This document shows, in pieces, positions 43,200-53,931 of a stretch of DNA of 64,000 nt. The notes beneath the pieces were generated by a model. The model was given only the letters and a program-made list of their open reading frames with translations. It ran no database searches and was not told the origin of the DNA. Source of the DNA: Nothophaeocryptopus gaeumannii (Eukaryota > Ascomycota > Dothideomycetes > Mycosphaerellales > Mycosphaerellaceae); NCBI GenBank assembly GCA_031771865.1, contig JASISA010000041.1:1612001-1676000 (forward strand), written 5' to 3'. A program made the translations under genes and the position numbers. Every line of letters begins with the position of its first letter. The stretch's first letter is position 1.

Positions 43200-43928
43200 T
43201 CAAAGTTTGTCGAGCAGCTTACGCTTTCTCCTCTCGAGAAGCTCTGTTTCGACTTCTTCAGCGGATGGGAGTCTCCAGGGCACACCGTCTCCAGCGTCGC
43301 CTGGCAATGGCTCAAACTCCCCGTCCGCAGTATCGCCTTCAGCCATGAGCACATCGTAGGCTTCTTTCTCCTTTTGCGCCTCATGTTTCAGCAGACAGCC
43401 ATCCTCCTCGTCCAGATTGTATCCGTAGTATCCAGCGTCTACTCGCAAGCGCAGATCATGCCTCGTGTCCTTTTGCTCCTTCTCCGGCTTCTGCGTTGCT
43501 GCTTCGAACAGCTCCTTCACACCAGGCAATTCTCTCGCTCGGCCAAAGTAGCGATATCCTTTTCCACCGCCGTCTATCACTCTCCCTTCGTCATCCATCA
43601 TCTTTCCGCCTCCGCGCATGTAATTCGGCCCACCGAGTTCTCGTATCCGCATCTCCCATTGCCATTTCTCCTTGAAGAGTTTGTTGAGCTCGTCGTTGAT
43701 GTCGCGAATTTGGTAGTCGCTGAGAGCCGGATCTTGGATCTTGGAGACTTTGCGACTGATCTCCTTCAATACTTGTCCACGCCAGCGCTCACACGTAGGA
43801 ATGTGCTCTTGCTGTGATATGGCCTTTGGTCTTTTCGTGCGGTTGATATCGAGGATGCCCAGGTCGGATGCTTGTTGCGCGCGGAAGCGAAACAGCATGG
43901 ACTGTGCCTTTTCTGCATTTCGCGCCAT
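43200..43928 (-). CDS. ISY1: pre-mRNA splicing factor ISY1
   Basis: A single exon of 242 aa from ATG 43928. The N-terminus MARNAEKAQSMLFRFRAQQASDLGILD is the hallmark of Isy1, followed by KRPKAISQQEHIPTCERWRGQVLKEISRKVSKIQDPALSDYQIRDINDELNKLFKEKWQWEMRIRELGG. Isy1 is part of the NineTeen complex and helps first-step splicing fidelity. A second conserved segment, GGKGYRYFGRARELPGVKELF, follows at ~120. The C-terminus (~180-242) is acidic and ends in RRKRKLLDKL. In-frame sequence upstream of the Met is not conserved, so 43928 is used. A 742-bp divergent region separates it from the L-amino-acid oxidase. Confidence 0.9.
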   Translation of the reverse strand: MARNAEKAQSMLFRFRAQQASDLGILDINRTKRPKAISQQEHIPTCERWRGQVLKEISRKVSKIQDPALSDYQIRDINDELNKLFKEKWQWEMRIRELGGPNYMRGGGKMMDDEGRVIDGGGKGYRYFGRARELPGVKELFEAATQKPEKEQKDTRHDLRLRVDAGYYGYNLDEEDGCLLKHEAQKEKEAYDVLMAEGDTADGEFEPLPGDAGDGVPWRLPSAEEVETELLERRKRKLLDKL

Positions 43929-44670
43929 ATTCGTTGCTGTCCAGCTCGAACGCGACGGGGGTGGTCGACGATGAAAAAGTGACCGCCTTGCGACCGACTG
44001 AAGCTTCGAAAGTGTGTCTCCAGTGTCTCCACGTGCCAAGCGGTATGTCCCGTTGACAGCAAGGGTCCGCAATCCTAGTGAAGCATATAATATTGAAACC
44101 TTACTTCATCTGAGAGTGCGCGCTCGCCGGGCCTCATCGCCTTCGACTTTGAGCTTTTGCGATCGCAATGCCTGCCACTACCAATCTGGCACTGTTTTCG
44201 ACGTCGGGCTCCACGTGGCCGATCACACGGAACCTCGATCATCAAGCATGCGAATGCGAATCCCATCCACAAGACCACGCCGCAGTGCAACATGGCGAGC
44301 CTGGCTGGGGAAAACAATATCAGAGTATCTGCGCCTTCCGAAGATAGGCAGAGATAAGAATGTGCAGCCGTGCAGTGGGGAGCTATCTTGCCCGCAGACC
44401 ACGCATCTCTACTTGCCATTTGCGGCGAGATGGACGAGGCCTCGAACAAGTACCGGTGCGCCTGAAGCGAAATGCGCAGTCAACATGTCTAGGGCGTGGA
44501 CGTCTTTGCCCGAAGGTCCCTTTCGCGCCGCAGCACTGGAGCAAGCTCCGCGACAGCGATGTACCGTGCCTGCCATGAGCATGCGCATGGTGTTATAAGG
44601 TAGGCATGCGAACTCCACGTGTAGAGAATGAGAGTACTCGCCATCTCTTGTTTCACTTGCTCTTATCACA
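43929..44670. other. divergent promoter region
   Basis: Between the starts of ISY1 (-) and the oxidase gene (+). Overlapping frames in both directions look random. No specific sites recognised. Confidence 0.5.
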
Positions 44671-46789
44671 ATGGTGAAGAGGCCTTTTTTCGTTTCCGCC
44701 TTTGGGTTGGCTGCGACTGTAGCAGCAAGTGCCATGCCCAGATCGACGACTATCAGCTTCCAGGATGGAATGGTAGCTGAAGCTGGCGGAATGCACAACG
44801 TGCATCTCACTTACAATCTCCCTCTAGACGGCGAGCTTTCACTTCACTATGGACCTTGCGAAGCCCAATTGACAGAGGACTGCCACCACACTCTTGGAAG
44901 GACCCATGTTGGCTCACACCCTCGTGCGAAAAGGCACGAATTTCATCGGGACCAGCGTCCAACAAAGTTTGTTTGGCTACCTCCAGCAGACATTACCACA
45001 GGCGGATGTTTGCATGCCTTCTCTGGCGACATATTGGTCGGAAGGTCTGCTCCAGTGACGGTGGCGTCGCGCAAGCAGAAGAGATGGGAAGCTGTAAATC
45101 ATATCACCCCAGATCGTCAAGTCCTACGCTAACGAACTTCTTCAGGCTGCAGATATCATGGACGCAGAAGGCCCTTGGTTCGATGGCGTCGCACATCTCA
45201 GCGAAAAAGAGCCTGACGATGTCTTTGTCGCGGCAGCCAAGTCCAAGACTGTTGGAATTGTTGGTGGGGGTATGTCTGGACTGATGACCGCACACTTGCT
45301 CGACGGTGTTGGTTTTCACGACTGGAAGATCATCGAAGCTTCCGGTCGTATTGGTGGCAGAGTGCATACGAGCTATCTCAACGGCACCCGACCGGACCAG
45401 TATCAATACCAGGATATGGGACCAATGCGATTCCCTGTCAGTGTAACGTACGATGACCCTGCAGAGACGATTCAAATCAACGATCACCGGATGGTCTTCC
45501 AACTGGCAGATGTACTCAACAATCAAAACGGAAACAACTCTGAGTACGCCGTGAACTTCATAAAGTGGGTCCAGTCTGCAGCGAACGACCCGGCCGACAC
45601 CGCTGCCAGGAGACCAGACGGGACTGTTCCAGGAGCTACTGAGGTTGAGAACAATCCCGCGTATTCAACGAATGCGAACTTGACTTACAGCGATGCCACC
45701 GCCGTCGCGCTCGCCTCCGCAGCTTACGATGAGTGGATGGGGCTTGACCGCGAGGCATTCCGTGCCATTGCTACCAATGTGTACCGTGCACACAAGTATT
45801 CAGTTGAACACGGCTACTTCCACTTCTCCGAGGCACAATACTTGAACTATGCCCTCAAGACCAATGCCAATATCACAGATGAGGTTCATGATATCTCGGA
45901 TGCCTCGCCTTCCTGGGCGTACGACTCGGTCTACTTCAACGCGACTGACTGGAGGACTATCGATCAGGGTCTCTCACGTCTGCCTGCGGCCTTTGGTCCA
46001 CAAGTCCTCAACCGAACCCAGTTCATGACTACCGTGCAAGGGTTGAGCTGGAACGAGACAACAGGAAAGATGACTATCGAGTACCGGAACAAAAGCCTCT
46101 TCGATGTCGAGCCCGAGACTCAAGAGTTCGACTACGTCGTCGTCGCAGTCCCATTCTCCCGCGTCCGTCTATGGAGCCTACCAGACTATACCAACCTTCT
46201 CAGCCGCGCGATCGACAGACTCAACTACGATCCATCCTGCAAGGTCGCCCTCCACTACAAGACGCGCTTCTGGGAGCACTTGGACTATCCCATCTACGGC
46301 GGCTGCGGAAGTACCAACTTTCCACAAATCTCTAGCATCTGCTACCCATCCTACAAAATCAACTCTACCGGCCCTGGCGTCATCCTCGGCTCCTACATCT
46401 CCGGCGCAGGCGCCCGCTCCGTCGGCTCGATGACCGAAGAACAACACGTCGCGCACGTCCAACGCGCCGTGATCGAAGTCCATGGCGAGATTGCTCAAGA
46501 ACAGTTCACTGGCGTTCATGATCGTATTTGTTGGGAGTACAATGAGTACCAGGCTGGAGCTTGGTGTGGGCCACTTACTGGACAACAGGATCTTTATCTG
46601 CCGGCTTACTTCCATACGGAGAAGCACACTGTGTTTATTGGAGAGCATACTAGCTATACGCATGCTTGGATTTTCAGTGCGCTGGACAGTGCTTTAAGAG
46701 GCACGAGTCAGTTGTTGCTTGACATGGGCTTGGTGGATGAAGCAAAAGAGATTGTGGAGTTTTGGATGGCGAGGTGGATTTCAATGTAA
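44671..46789 (+). CDS. secreted FAD-dependent L-amino-acid oxidase
   Basis: Exons 44671-45093 and 45146-46789, split by a 52-nt GTAAAT...TTCAG intron, encode 688 aa. A signal peptide (MVKRPFFVSAFGLAATVAASA) is followed by a ~115-residue N-terminal domain with four Cys, ending in a dibasic KQKR site (~135) just before the intron, so a propeptide removed by a Kex2-type protease is possible. The flavin domain begins with VGIVGGGMSGLMTAHLL (~177) and GRIGGRVHT (~208). The middle carries several NXS/T sites (NGT, NLT, NAT, NET). The C-terminal block VFIGEHTSYTHAWIFSALDSALRG binds FAD. L-amino-acid oxidases deaminate L-amino acids and release H2O2 and ammonia; extracellular location is by the signal peptide. 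Confidence 0.88.
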
Positions 46790-47944
46790 GACGCAGCTAA
46801 CCTGACAGACATGAATCATATATGAGCCTATAGATCCGGGAATAGGTCAAATGAATCGAAAGGTTCGAATTTCCAGGCTGCGTACGCATGATTGGGCGCG
46901 CATGTGACAAGCACAGACCAGCTCCAAAGCCTCAGACCATCAATCATGCATGCATTGCGCTGTACAGACATTGTGCTGCTACCACGTACCTTTATGACGA
47001 GACAAGAATCTCAGGCTTCAAAGTACGCGCTGATACCAATCATCACTTCATCGCATGCACTTGCGCAAGTCCAGCAATCGGACATCCCGACGAGAGTGTG
47101 ACCACTCATGCGCCTACACGATCCTCAGCCCATAGTCCTGCCACAAGGATAGTAGCAACACGCTATCCGCCACCTGCACTTTGCTCCCCATGCACGACCA
47201 TGAAAGCATCCCGGACCCCCCGGTTCCCTTACGATGCCTTCGTTGGCTCACACGTCCCTTCCTCACTTCCAAACCCGATCGTCAGGCCCATTAAAACCTC
47301 TGCCACCATCCCACCCTCAACTCCTTCCAAACCTGCATACAGTCCAGTCGTTCGGCCGATGCGCGTATATCCTCATCTGTTGGGTGGTCTCTTGGAAATG
47401 GCTTGCCGGTGGCTTGAGGACTTTGATGGTCTTTCAGCTCGTTTTGATCCGATGTCGGGCCGTTTCTAGGGTGATTGGCCGCCTGGTCTTCAGTCTTGGT
47501 CGTCATGGTGTCGAATCGGTGAGTTGGCAATAATAAGGCAGGGGGGAAAGAATGCTTCCATAGTCATAGATGCCGGGTTTGCTAGACGATGAGACCGACA
47601 ATGCAAAGAGACTAGTCACTGTCAGAGATCTCAAGGTACTTCTGGTATCGTTGCTTGGACTCACGCATGTATGTCTCAAGGTATCAGGGATGCATACGTC
47701 AACACAACATGTGCTCGTGGCAAGAAGAATGAGTGAGACATCTCAACGATCGATTTTCCTCCGCTCATACCATCAGCCTCTATCTCACACCTATGCACAG
47801 TGTCATGAACGTTTAAATTGCTTCCACTCAGGGAAAGTCCTTCCTGCCGTCAAAAAGATTCCATGCATCGTATCCTCCAGTAGCCATTTAATTAAAGAAT
47901 ATAGGAAGATTAAAGATTGGGCCAAACAAGTGTGCTGACCTCGC
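46790..47944. other. convergent intergenic region, nothing recognised
   Basis: 1.15 kb between the stops of the oxidase gene (+) and the ZIP transporter (-). It includes an AT-rich stretch near 47890. The 193-codon frame at 46888-47469 looks random. Confidence 0.5.
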
Positions 47945-49339
47945 TTATGCCCACTTGCCAAGCAAAGCCATGATAGCCGCGCCGAGCAACACGCTGATGA
48001 CCATGAATGTCAATTGCTTCGTATCATCAGTGCGGTCCGGGTTGAACAAAAAGTCTCTCGCGAGCAGCTCAACAAAAGCAGTGTACAGCAAGATACCGGC
48101 AGAAGTGGCATCGAGAACACCAGAAACGATATTGGCAGTGTTACTGGCAGGGTTGTAGGTAGTCCTGACGCCGAGGCCGATGGCAATGGAGATTGGAGTC
48201 GTTATGCCGTAGCCTGCGCAGAGCGCGTACGGCAGCCACCTGAGTCGCTTGGGAAACATGATTGCCGACAGACGTGCGCCGAGACCGAGACCCTCAAAAG
48301 ACTGGTGGAAGACAATGACTGGGTAGAGGACAGCAAATTCGTCTCCTGCGCTGCCGAGGGTGAGACCGATGATGACGGAGTGGAAAAGCACACCGAATTC
48401 GAGGATCATGAAAGCGGCGATTTGCGTCTTGAACGATCTCTCCGCGAGCTCTTCTTGTTGCTTCTCGTCAAGGCTGACAGACTCGGTGTTCTTGTCGTGG
48501 CCAGCCTCGAGGGCCTTCGCGTCTTGCGGCGATTCCGAGTTGTACTGTGCGACGTGTTGGTCCTGGTCGGCAGAGTGGAGCTGCTGATGAGACGAGCGCC
48601 GACGATCGATTTCGTACCGAAGCATGGCAGCGTCAACAGATCCCGCTCGCTCTTTGACAGGAGCATCGTGTTCGCCGCCTCCGTGCTTCAAGCCATACTT
48701 CTTCTCAACGTATCGCTCGGCGTAGAAGTCCATCAAAAAGACGAAGAGACCGGAGGTCATGGCGATGGCAGGCACCCATGAGTACTGAGCCCATCCTCCG
48801 GTCATACCGACACATGATGCTGGACCGATCTCTTCGTAGGCAGGGTCGAGAAGACTATGGATCGTTAATTGAAGTCGCTGAGGTGATGTGGGCATCGTCG
48901 ATCGACCGACTTACTGGACGAATGCTGTTGCAAGAATGACGCCGGCACCAAAGTATCGCGCAAACAAGTAGACGTAAAGAGGGATCCGCACTCTCTTCGA
49001 TCGAGTCGCAAGGACGGGGAAGAATGTGACCTGGTATGAGGATTAGCAGATGTTTCAAAAAGGGAAGTGAGGTCCCTAGGAATGGAGTTGTCGACTCACG
49101 GCACTTGATACAACCAGGACAACGAAGATGGCGGAGACGTGCACGCCCAGCGAGCCATTGTATTCCGGCTCTCCGTGCGTCAGGTAGCACGTTATCTGAG
49201 CTTGCAGCCCATCTTGAAGGACAGCCGACAAGTTGACGTTGTTAGGATTGAACGCAGCCGTGTTGTCGGTACTTGGCCATGCTCCAGAATTGGCTCCAAT
49301 CTGGCCAGGGCTGGTGTTTGCGTCGGAAGAGCCAGACAT
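47945..49339 (-). CDS. ZIP-family zinc/iron transporter
   Basis: Three exons on the minus strand: 49100-49339, 48915-49030, 47945-48854, with introns of 69 nt (49031-49099) and 60 nt (48855-48914), giving 421 aa. Eight membrane segments: GSLGVHVSAIFVVLVVSSA (TM1), FARYFGAGVILATAFVQHLLDPA (TM3), and the metal-binding pair FHSVIIGLTLG (TM4, His ~277) and HQSFEGLGLGARL (TM5, His ~302 and Glu ~306). The loop between TM3 and TM4 (~165-255) is long, charged and His-containing (HGGGEHD, HQQLHSADQDQHV), as in fungal Zrt proteins. It takes up Zn2+ (perhaps Fe2+) into the cytosol. Splicing is confirmed by the exact join 'AFVQ|HLLDPAYEEIGP'. Start 49339 follows short in-frame leader. Confidence 0.88.
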
Positions 49340-50561
49340 GACGGGCGTCAGTCGTCGATGGTGGCGCGTCGGAAGGATGTGTTGATTCCCCGAAGAGGAG
49401 GCCGGTCGAAGGAACGAATGTATACCACAAGACAGCGTACCAAGCCAGGTCTTTAATACAGCATCGCACCCCGGACCTGTAAAGAACGGCCGAAGCTTGC
49501 CACGAGGCGCAGACAGTGCGACCGCCCACGTTATCATTCATACGCATGGGCCAGATTTTGGGAGAAAAACACCTTGATGGACGGAGTCTGATGGGAATCG
49601 ATTCGCTTTCAGCGCGACCTCACTGGCTGGCCCTTCCATAGAACTATTTGTCGCCGCACTCATTCTCCGCTGGAGGACTGTGATGGTCGGTCTAGCCGAA
49701 ATACAGCTTGTTCGCCGTCTCTACATGTGTGGTGAGATACATGGTCATTGAACTGATCTTTCTGGTGAGGCCGGACTTGCGCCCGCCGCGAGAACCGGAA
49801 GCATTTGAGGCTAGCCAGTTCAGTGGACTGCGTTCAATGGGGTATGAAGACCGTGTCATCACGCCTGCAGACAGAGAAGTCAAACGCAGCAGAGCAAGCT
49901 GAGTGGCTGAATGCTGAATGCTGAGACGGAGGAAGAGGGTGGGATGTGTGAGTGGAGAGCGGCGTCGGTAGTTTGAAGCCTAAATCGAAGTCTTGGCCGA
50001 GACACGCGGCGGCGGTGGCTGCGTGGGAGGAAAGTCCCAGGATCGTGCTCGTAGTTGAGAAGAAGGGCAACTCCACTGGCAGAACGAAGTACGTCCGTCT
50101 ATCCGTTTCTCACATCAGACATGCTCGTCTTCGCGCGTTGTCGACGTCGGCCAGTCTCATCGGCATGAGCACAAAAGGACGTAGTTATGCCCTCCCTGAA
50201 GTACAGTATTTGAGGGAGAAGACAAGGGGTCACAGAGCCAGCTGACCTCTGGACTAACCTTGCCAATAACAGTAAAAGCCGCAGCACCTCACGTCCAGCG
50301 CGAATTATAAGAAATGCCTCATAGCAACAATGCGTTCGATGCCTTATTGCAGTATGCTGTGCATGCGTGTAATAGCAACAACGTGTCAAACTCAGTGAAT
50401 ATCCTTGGAGACACAAGGAGGTAGGTGGAGCTAGCAGAGAGTGTTCACTATTGAAACTACACCCAACCTGCCTTCCATTCACCCTGATCGCGAACGAAGT
50501 GCTTCTCCTTTACATATCTCGAATTTCCACATTCCAAACAATCCTCCAGCCGAGTGTCAGA
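49340..50561. other. divergent promoter region, nothing recognised
   Basis: 1.2 kb between the ZIP transporter (-) and the ankyrin gene (+). No recognisable zinc-responsive element or gene. Confidence 0.5.
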
Positions 50562-51587
50562 ATGAGTCTCTGTTTCGACGAAGCATACCAAGCCCTCAAA
50601 ACCCACCAAATCTCAGAAGAACAATACCTCCACCAAGTCCTCGCCCACTTCTGCGGCGTCCGCCATCCCGCCGACTCACGAGCGAAACGCTCCTGGGAAG
50701 GAACGATCAATGACCCCGTCGGAAACGCGATCCGCGAAGCAGCTCTGAACTCCCCTCACTCCCAACCAGAAAGCATTCTCCAGCTAGAAAAGCTCTTCGC
50801 ATCCGCCCTGAAAGATGATGTCGACGCCGTCCGAACGATAGTCCAACAATTGGGACAGAGCGCCGGACAGCCGATCCCCCTCCAAGCCATCGCCACATTC
50901 GCAGCCCTGCATAACGACGCCGAAGTCCTTCGACTATGTCTCCAACTCGGCGCCAGCCTCGATGACAAAAACACTTCCATCGCATTAGACTACGCGGCTC
51001 GTGGCCCAGCACTCCTGGACGTGCTGTATGAGTACGACTGGCGAGATATGCGAACCTCCCGTCGAGCGTTCAAAAGAATGCTCGAATGGTCCTTACACAC
51101 AGGCCCTCAGGAACTAGCCTGGTTCCTCGAACACGACGCCATCGTCGACCGAGATGTAATCCGTCGAGCGGTGCATGGATCTCCAGTCAAAGCTGACTGC
51201 GTGGATATGCTCGTGCAGCGTTACGGAGCGGGGCTCTTCAAAGGAACTCGTTTACTCCAAAGTGCAGCGAAGCGAGGACGGAATCAAGTCGTGAAGACTC
51301 TGCTAGATGCCGGGGTGGAGGTTGATGAGTTGGTGCCGAGGCCGAATTATGATGATGGCGAGAGTGAGACGACGGCTTTGTACGAGGCTGTGTATAAGCA
51401 GCATGAGGATACGGTGCAGTTGTTGTTGCAGTATGGCGCAGATCCTTTGAAGGAGGTGTGTTCGGATGGACTGAAGACGCCGTTGAGTCTTGCGGAAGGG
51501 CATGATTACGCGAGGATTTTGGCACTGCTGAGGAGAAGTCTGGATAGACATCATTCGGGTAGTAAGTCATGGACATCGAAGTTGTAG
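50562..51587 (+). CDS. ankyrin-repeat protein
   Basis: A single exon of 341 aa from the first ATG at 50562 (MSLCFDEAYQALKTHQISEEQYLHQ); the frame is open earlier but without ATG. Residues ~1-80 are helical. Ankyrin-like units follow: LQAIATFAALHNDAEVLRLCLQLGASLDD (~107), a divergent stretch, then GTRLLQSAAKRGRNQVVKTLLDAGVEVDEL (~228) and TTALYEAVYKQHEDTVQLLLQYGADPLKE (~270). No signal peptide. Ankyrin repeats mediate protein binding and give no clue to the partner. It could belong to the expanded fungal family of ankyrin proteins. Confidence 0.75.
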   Translation: MSLCFDEAYQALKTHQISEEQYLHQVLAHFCGVRHPADSRAKRSWEGTINDPVGNAIREAALNSPHSQPESILQLEKLFASALKDDVDAVRTIVQQLGQSAGQPIPLQAIATFAALHNDAEVLRLCLQLGASLDDKNTSIALDYAARGPALLDVLYEYDWRDMRTSRRAFKRMLEWSLHTGPQELAWFLEHDAIVDRDVIRRAVHGSPVKADCVDMLVQRYGAGLFKGTRLLQSAAKRGRNQVVKTLLDAGVEVDELVPRPNYDDGESETTALYEAVYKQHEDTVQLLLQYGADPLKEVCSDGLKTPLSLAEGHDYARILALLRRSLDRHHSGSKSWTSKL

Positions 51588-51688
51588 CAGTAGATTATCG
51601 TTACATTCGACGAAGTATTGTTTCGCCATACTGTACAAATATCCTGTTTTGTTCCTGGCCTCTCGACCACACTCTTGTCTATTTCTTT

Positions 51689-53185
51689 TCAGCTCCTCAG
51701 CTCGCTGAAAATATACGGAAAGATAACAACACAAGCCTTGTAAAAGACGCCAAAACTCGCTATCGCTCTAAGGGGTATCAACAGTGGATTGCCAGTCATG
51801 ATGTAGATCCAAATGGCGTACAGCGCAACCGCAAAGAAGTGGTAGAATAGAACAAAGGGCTGTCGAATAATTCCAGCGAGTAATCCCACGGGTCCGTCAA
51901 TGCAGTTGCCACCGAGCTTGAAGTATCTGAAACACCCAAGCTGTAGTGCCTTGAGCTGGAAGTCTTCGGCTGCGAAGAGGGCGTAGAGTGCTTGTGCAAG
52001 GATGTTGATGACAGACGTCAGCCCCTTGCGTTGCCAGTGAAATGTCTTCATCTGTCGGAGCACGATCTTCGTATTGTCCAGATCAGGTACATTCTCAGGT
52101 GAGAGAAGTTCCGCCAGCAGCGCTGCATCGTTGAATGCTACGGTCATACCACCGCCGGTGAGTGGATGTCGCATGTTCATGGCGTCGCCCAGAATGACCA
52201 GTCCTGGAGTCTTGTTTGTTGTGGGAGGCAGCCATGAGTTGGGCATAGATCGTAATCGGTCGCGCTCGATAGCAGCTTGGAATGCCGGTTGCACTTGCTT
52301 CGGTAGAGATGGAAGCACGACGTTCTTGAGGTGACTCTTCACACCGCCTGCTTGCACGCTGGCGGTTGGTGTATTGTCTGGTATATCAACCAATGCGCGA
52401 GTCTCGTGCGTTCCAATCTGGTACAGCAAGACAGGTGAGCCATCCCCGAGGATGACATGGCCGTGCTGCGGCATCGGCAGAGGAACATCGATGAGCTCAA
52501 GACCCCAGAATTTGGACTTCGCGACGGGCGCATCTGTCCTGAACTCTTTGCGAAACTTGCTCGCGTATCCGTCTGCGACAATGGTCAAGCTGCCAAAGTA
52601 GGAGTCTTTCTCGCCGCTCTTCGTGGCTTCCACACCAAGGATGTCTCCTGTGAATCCGCCTCTTATGAGTTCTGTCGCTGTCGCCTCTACGACTGTCACG
52701 TTCGGATTCGAACTCGCCTTCTGTCGTAGTCTTTGAATGAAGCGACCGTGGTGGAAAGAACGTCCTTCGGGTCGCTTTCTTTTCATGCCTCGGTACTCGT
52801 CGGACATTGCGGTCTTCTCGTCGACCTCGACCACGTCGCGTGCGTTCACGGGGTATGATATCCGCACCTCTTCGCCATAGTAGATGACGTCGTAGCCGTA
52901 GACCTTGATCGCATCAATTTCTTCCAAACAATCTCTCATTCCCAACTTCTCCAAGGCCTGCACGCCCCCTGGCTGCAGCAACTCGCCCACAATGCGATCA
53001 GGCTCCTTCAAGGACTTCTCCAATAGTATGACACTCCGTCCCTGGTTGCCAAGCGCCCATGCGACTGCACATCCGAAGATGCCAGCGCCGACAATGACAA
53101 CATCTGCTTCGTGGTGCATGTTTCGGTTTTCCCACGCTCGATGTCGAATCGCAGACTGCGTATGTATTGTAGAAGTTGTGGACAT
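51689..53185 (-). CDS. ERG1: squalene epoxidase (squalene monooxygenase)
   Basis: A single exon of 498 aa from ATG 53185. FAD motif ADVVIVGAGIFGCAVAWAL (~28), a Glu-containing second strand VILLEKSLKEPDRIVGELLQPGG, the DG motif region LTIVADGYASKFRKE (~195), and the FAD-ribityl motif GLVILGDAMNMRHPLTGGGMT (~325). The C-terminus has two hydrophobic spans (QPFVLFYHFFAVALYAIWIYIMTG, and PYIF) for the ER membrane. The enzyme makes 2,3-oxidosqualene in ergosterol synthesis and is the target of allylamine antifungals. The open frame continues 59 codons upstream of the chosen Met, but that part is less family-like. A 16-bp palindrome with an E-box core sits ~230 bp upstream. Confidence 0.92.
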   Translation of the reverse strand: MSTTSTIHTQSAIRHRAWENRNMHHEADVVIVGAGIFGCAVAWALGNQGRSVILLEKSLKEPDRIVGELLQPGGVQALEKLGMRDCLEEIDAIKVYGYDVIYYGEEVRISYPVNARDVVEVDEKTAMSDEYRGMKRKRPEGRSFHHGRFIQRLRQKASSNPNVTVVEATATELIRGGFTGDILGVEATKSGEKDSYFGSLTIVADGYASKFRKEFRTDAPVAKSKFWGLELIDVPLPMPQHGHVILGDGSPVLLYQIGTHETRALVDIPDNTPTASVQAGGVKSHLKNVVLPSLPKQVQPAFQAAIERDRLRSMPNSWLPPTTNKTPGLVILGDAMNMRHPLTGGGMTVAFNDAALLAELLSPENVPDLDNTKIVLRQMKTFHWQRKGLTSVINILAQALYALFAAEDFQLKALQLGCFRYFKLGGNCIDGPVGLLAGIIRQPFVLFYHFFAVALYAIWIYIMTGNPLLIPLRAIASFGVFYKACVVIFPYIFSELRS

Positions 53186-53931
53186 GATGGGCGACTCTTC
53201 TTGTATACGATTCAGTACCGGATCCTGGGCCAATGGCGCGGCAAGGAATGGTGATACCTGGTTGTTGCCGCAAAAATGGTGCGCTGTTTTGTGAATGAAA
53301 CCCTGCATGTCTGGAGATGACCAGATGCGTGGCGCGATCTGGAAAGTCAATCGAGGACCCACAACCCCTGCTCGACGCCAAGAAATATCATTCGCTGGAC
53401 CCTTGCCACCTTCCTTTCACATGTGAAAGTATCGTCAACTCCACCATGCCCATGACATTGCTTGTCAGGTAGGATGATGGGCTATATCCTATTGCTGTCT
53501 CAAGCCGAGTCGGTTGATACTATTCGGCGGCTGCTGCTACAACCCCGAGCTCACGGAGAGGCGAGATGGAGACAAAGGAAACATGATGACTTCATGGATG
53601 ATAGGCGTTGTGGAGGATACTCGTGCTGTTATCCGGGAAATTGTAGCTTTTTTACAGTCCACGCGGGACGTCCAGTGACTCTGAAGTGTATGAGCCATCT
53701 GTTGCCTTTGCTTTTGCTTCACTCCAAACTTCATGCCAGCGCTGTCGACAGATCCTCCAACGCTCGAATTGTTTCATCCAGTCCTTACGACATTCTGTCA
53801 CGGCAGTCCTGCATCACGCACCACTCGCATCGACAAGGCAGGGCATTGGGCCTCTTCAAATCCACCACTCCATTCTTCACCCTCACCCTCACCCCGGCAC
53901 ATTCCATCTCGTTCATCAGAGTCCCTTTGAT
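53186..53931. other. ERG1 promoter region
   Basis: About 750 bp between the ERG1 start and the stop of the next minus-strand gene. Contains the palindrome at 53414-53429 and no gene. Confidence 0.5.
53414..53429. promoter_or_regulatory. perfect 16-bp palindrome with CACATGTG E-box core
   Basis: The sequence ctttcacatgtgaaag is its own reverse complement. CANNTG cores are bound by bHLH regulators, including SREBP-type factors that control sterol genes in fungi. Position is ~230 bp upstream of the ERG1 ATG. Function is inferred only. Confidence 0.45.

Noticed and set aside
46855..46880. ggttcgaattt resembling a tRNA T-loop
   Set aside because: The flanks do not form a T-stem and there is no D-arm upstream.
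46888..47469. 193-codon frame between the oxidase and ZIP genes
   Set aside because: Looks random (frequent Cys/His/Pro/Arg without pattern) and has overlapping alternatives in other frames.
44671..49339. Functional link between poly-lysine-synthetase-like gene and L-amino-acid oxidase
   Set aside because: They lie more than 40 kb apart with many unrelated genes between; no cluster is supported.
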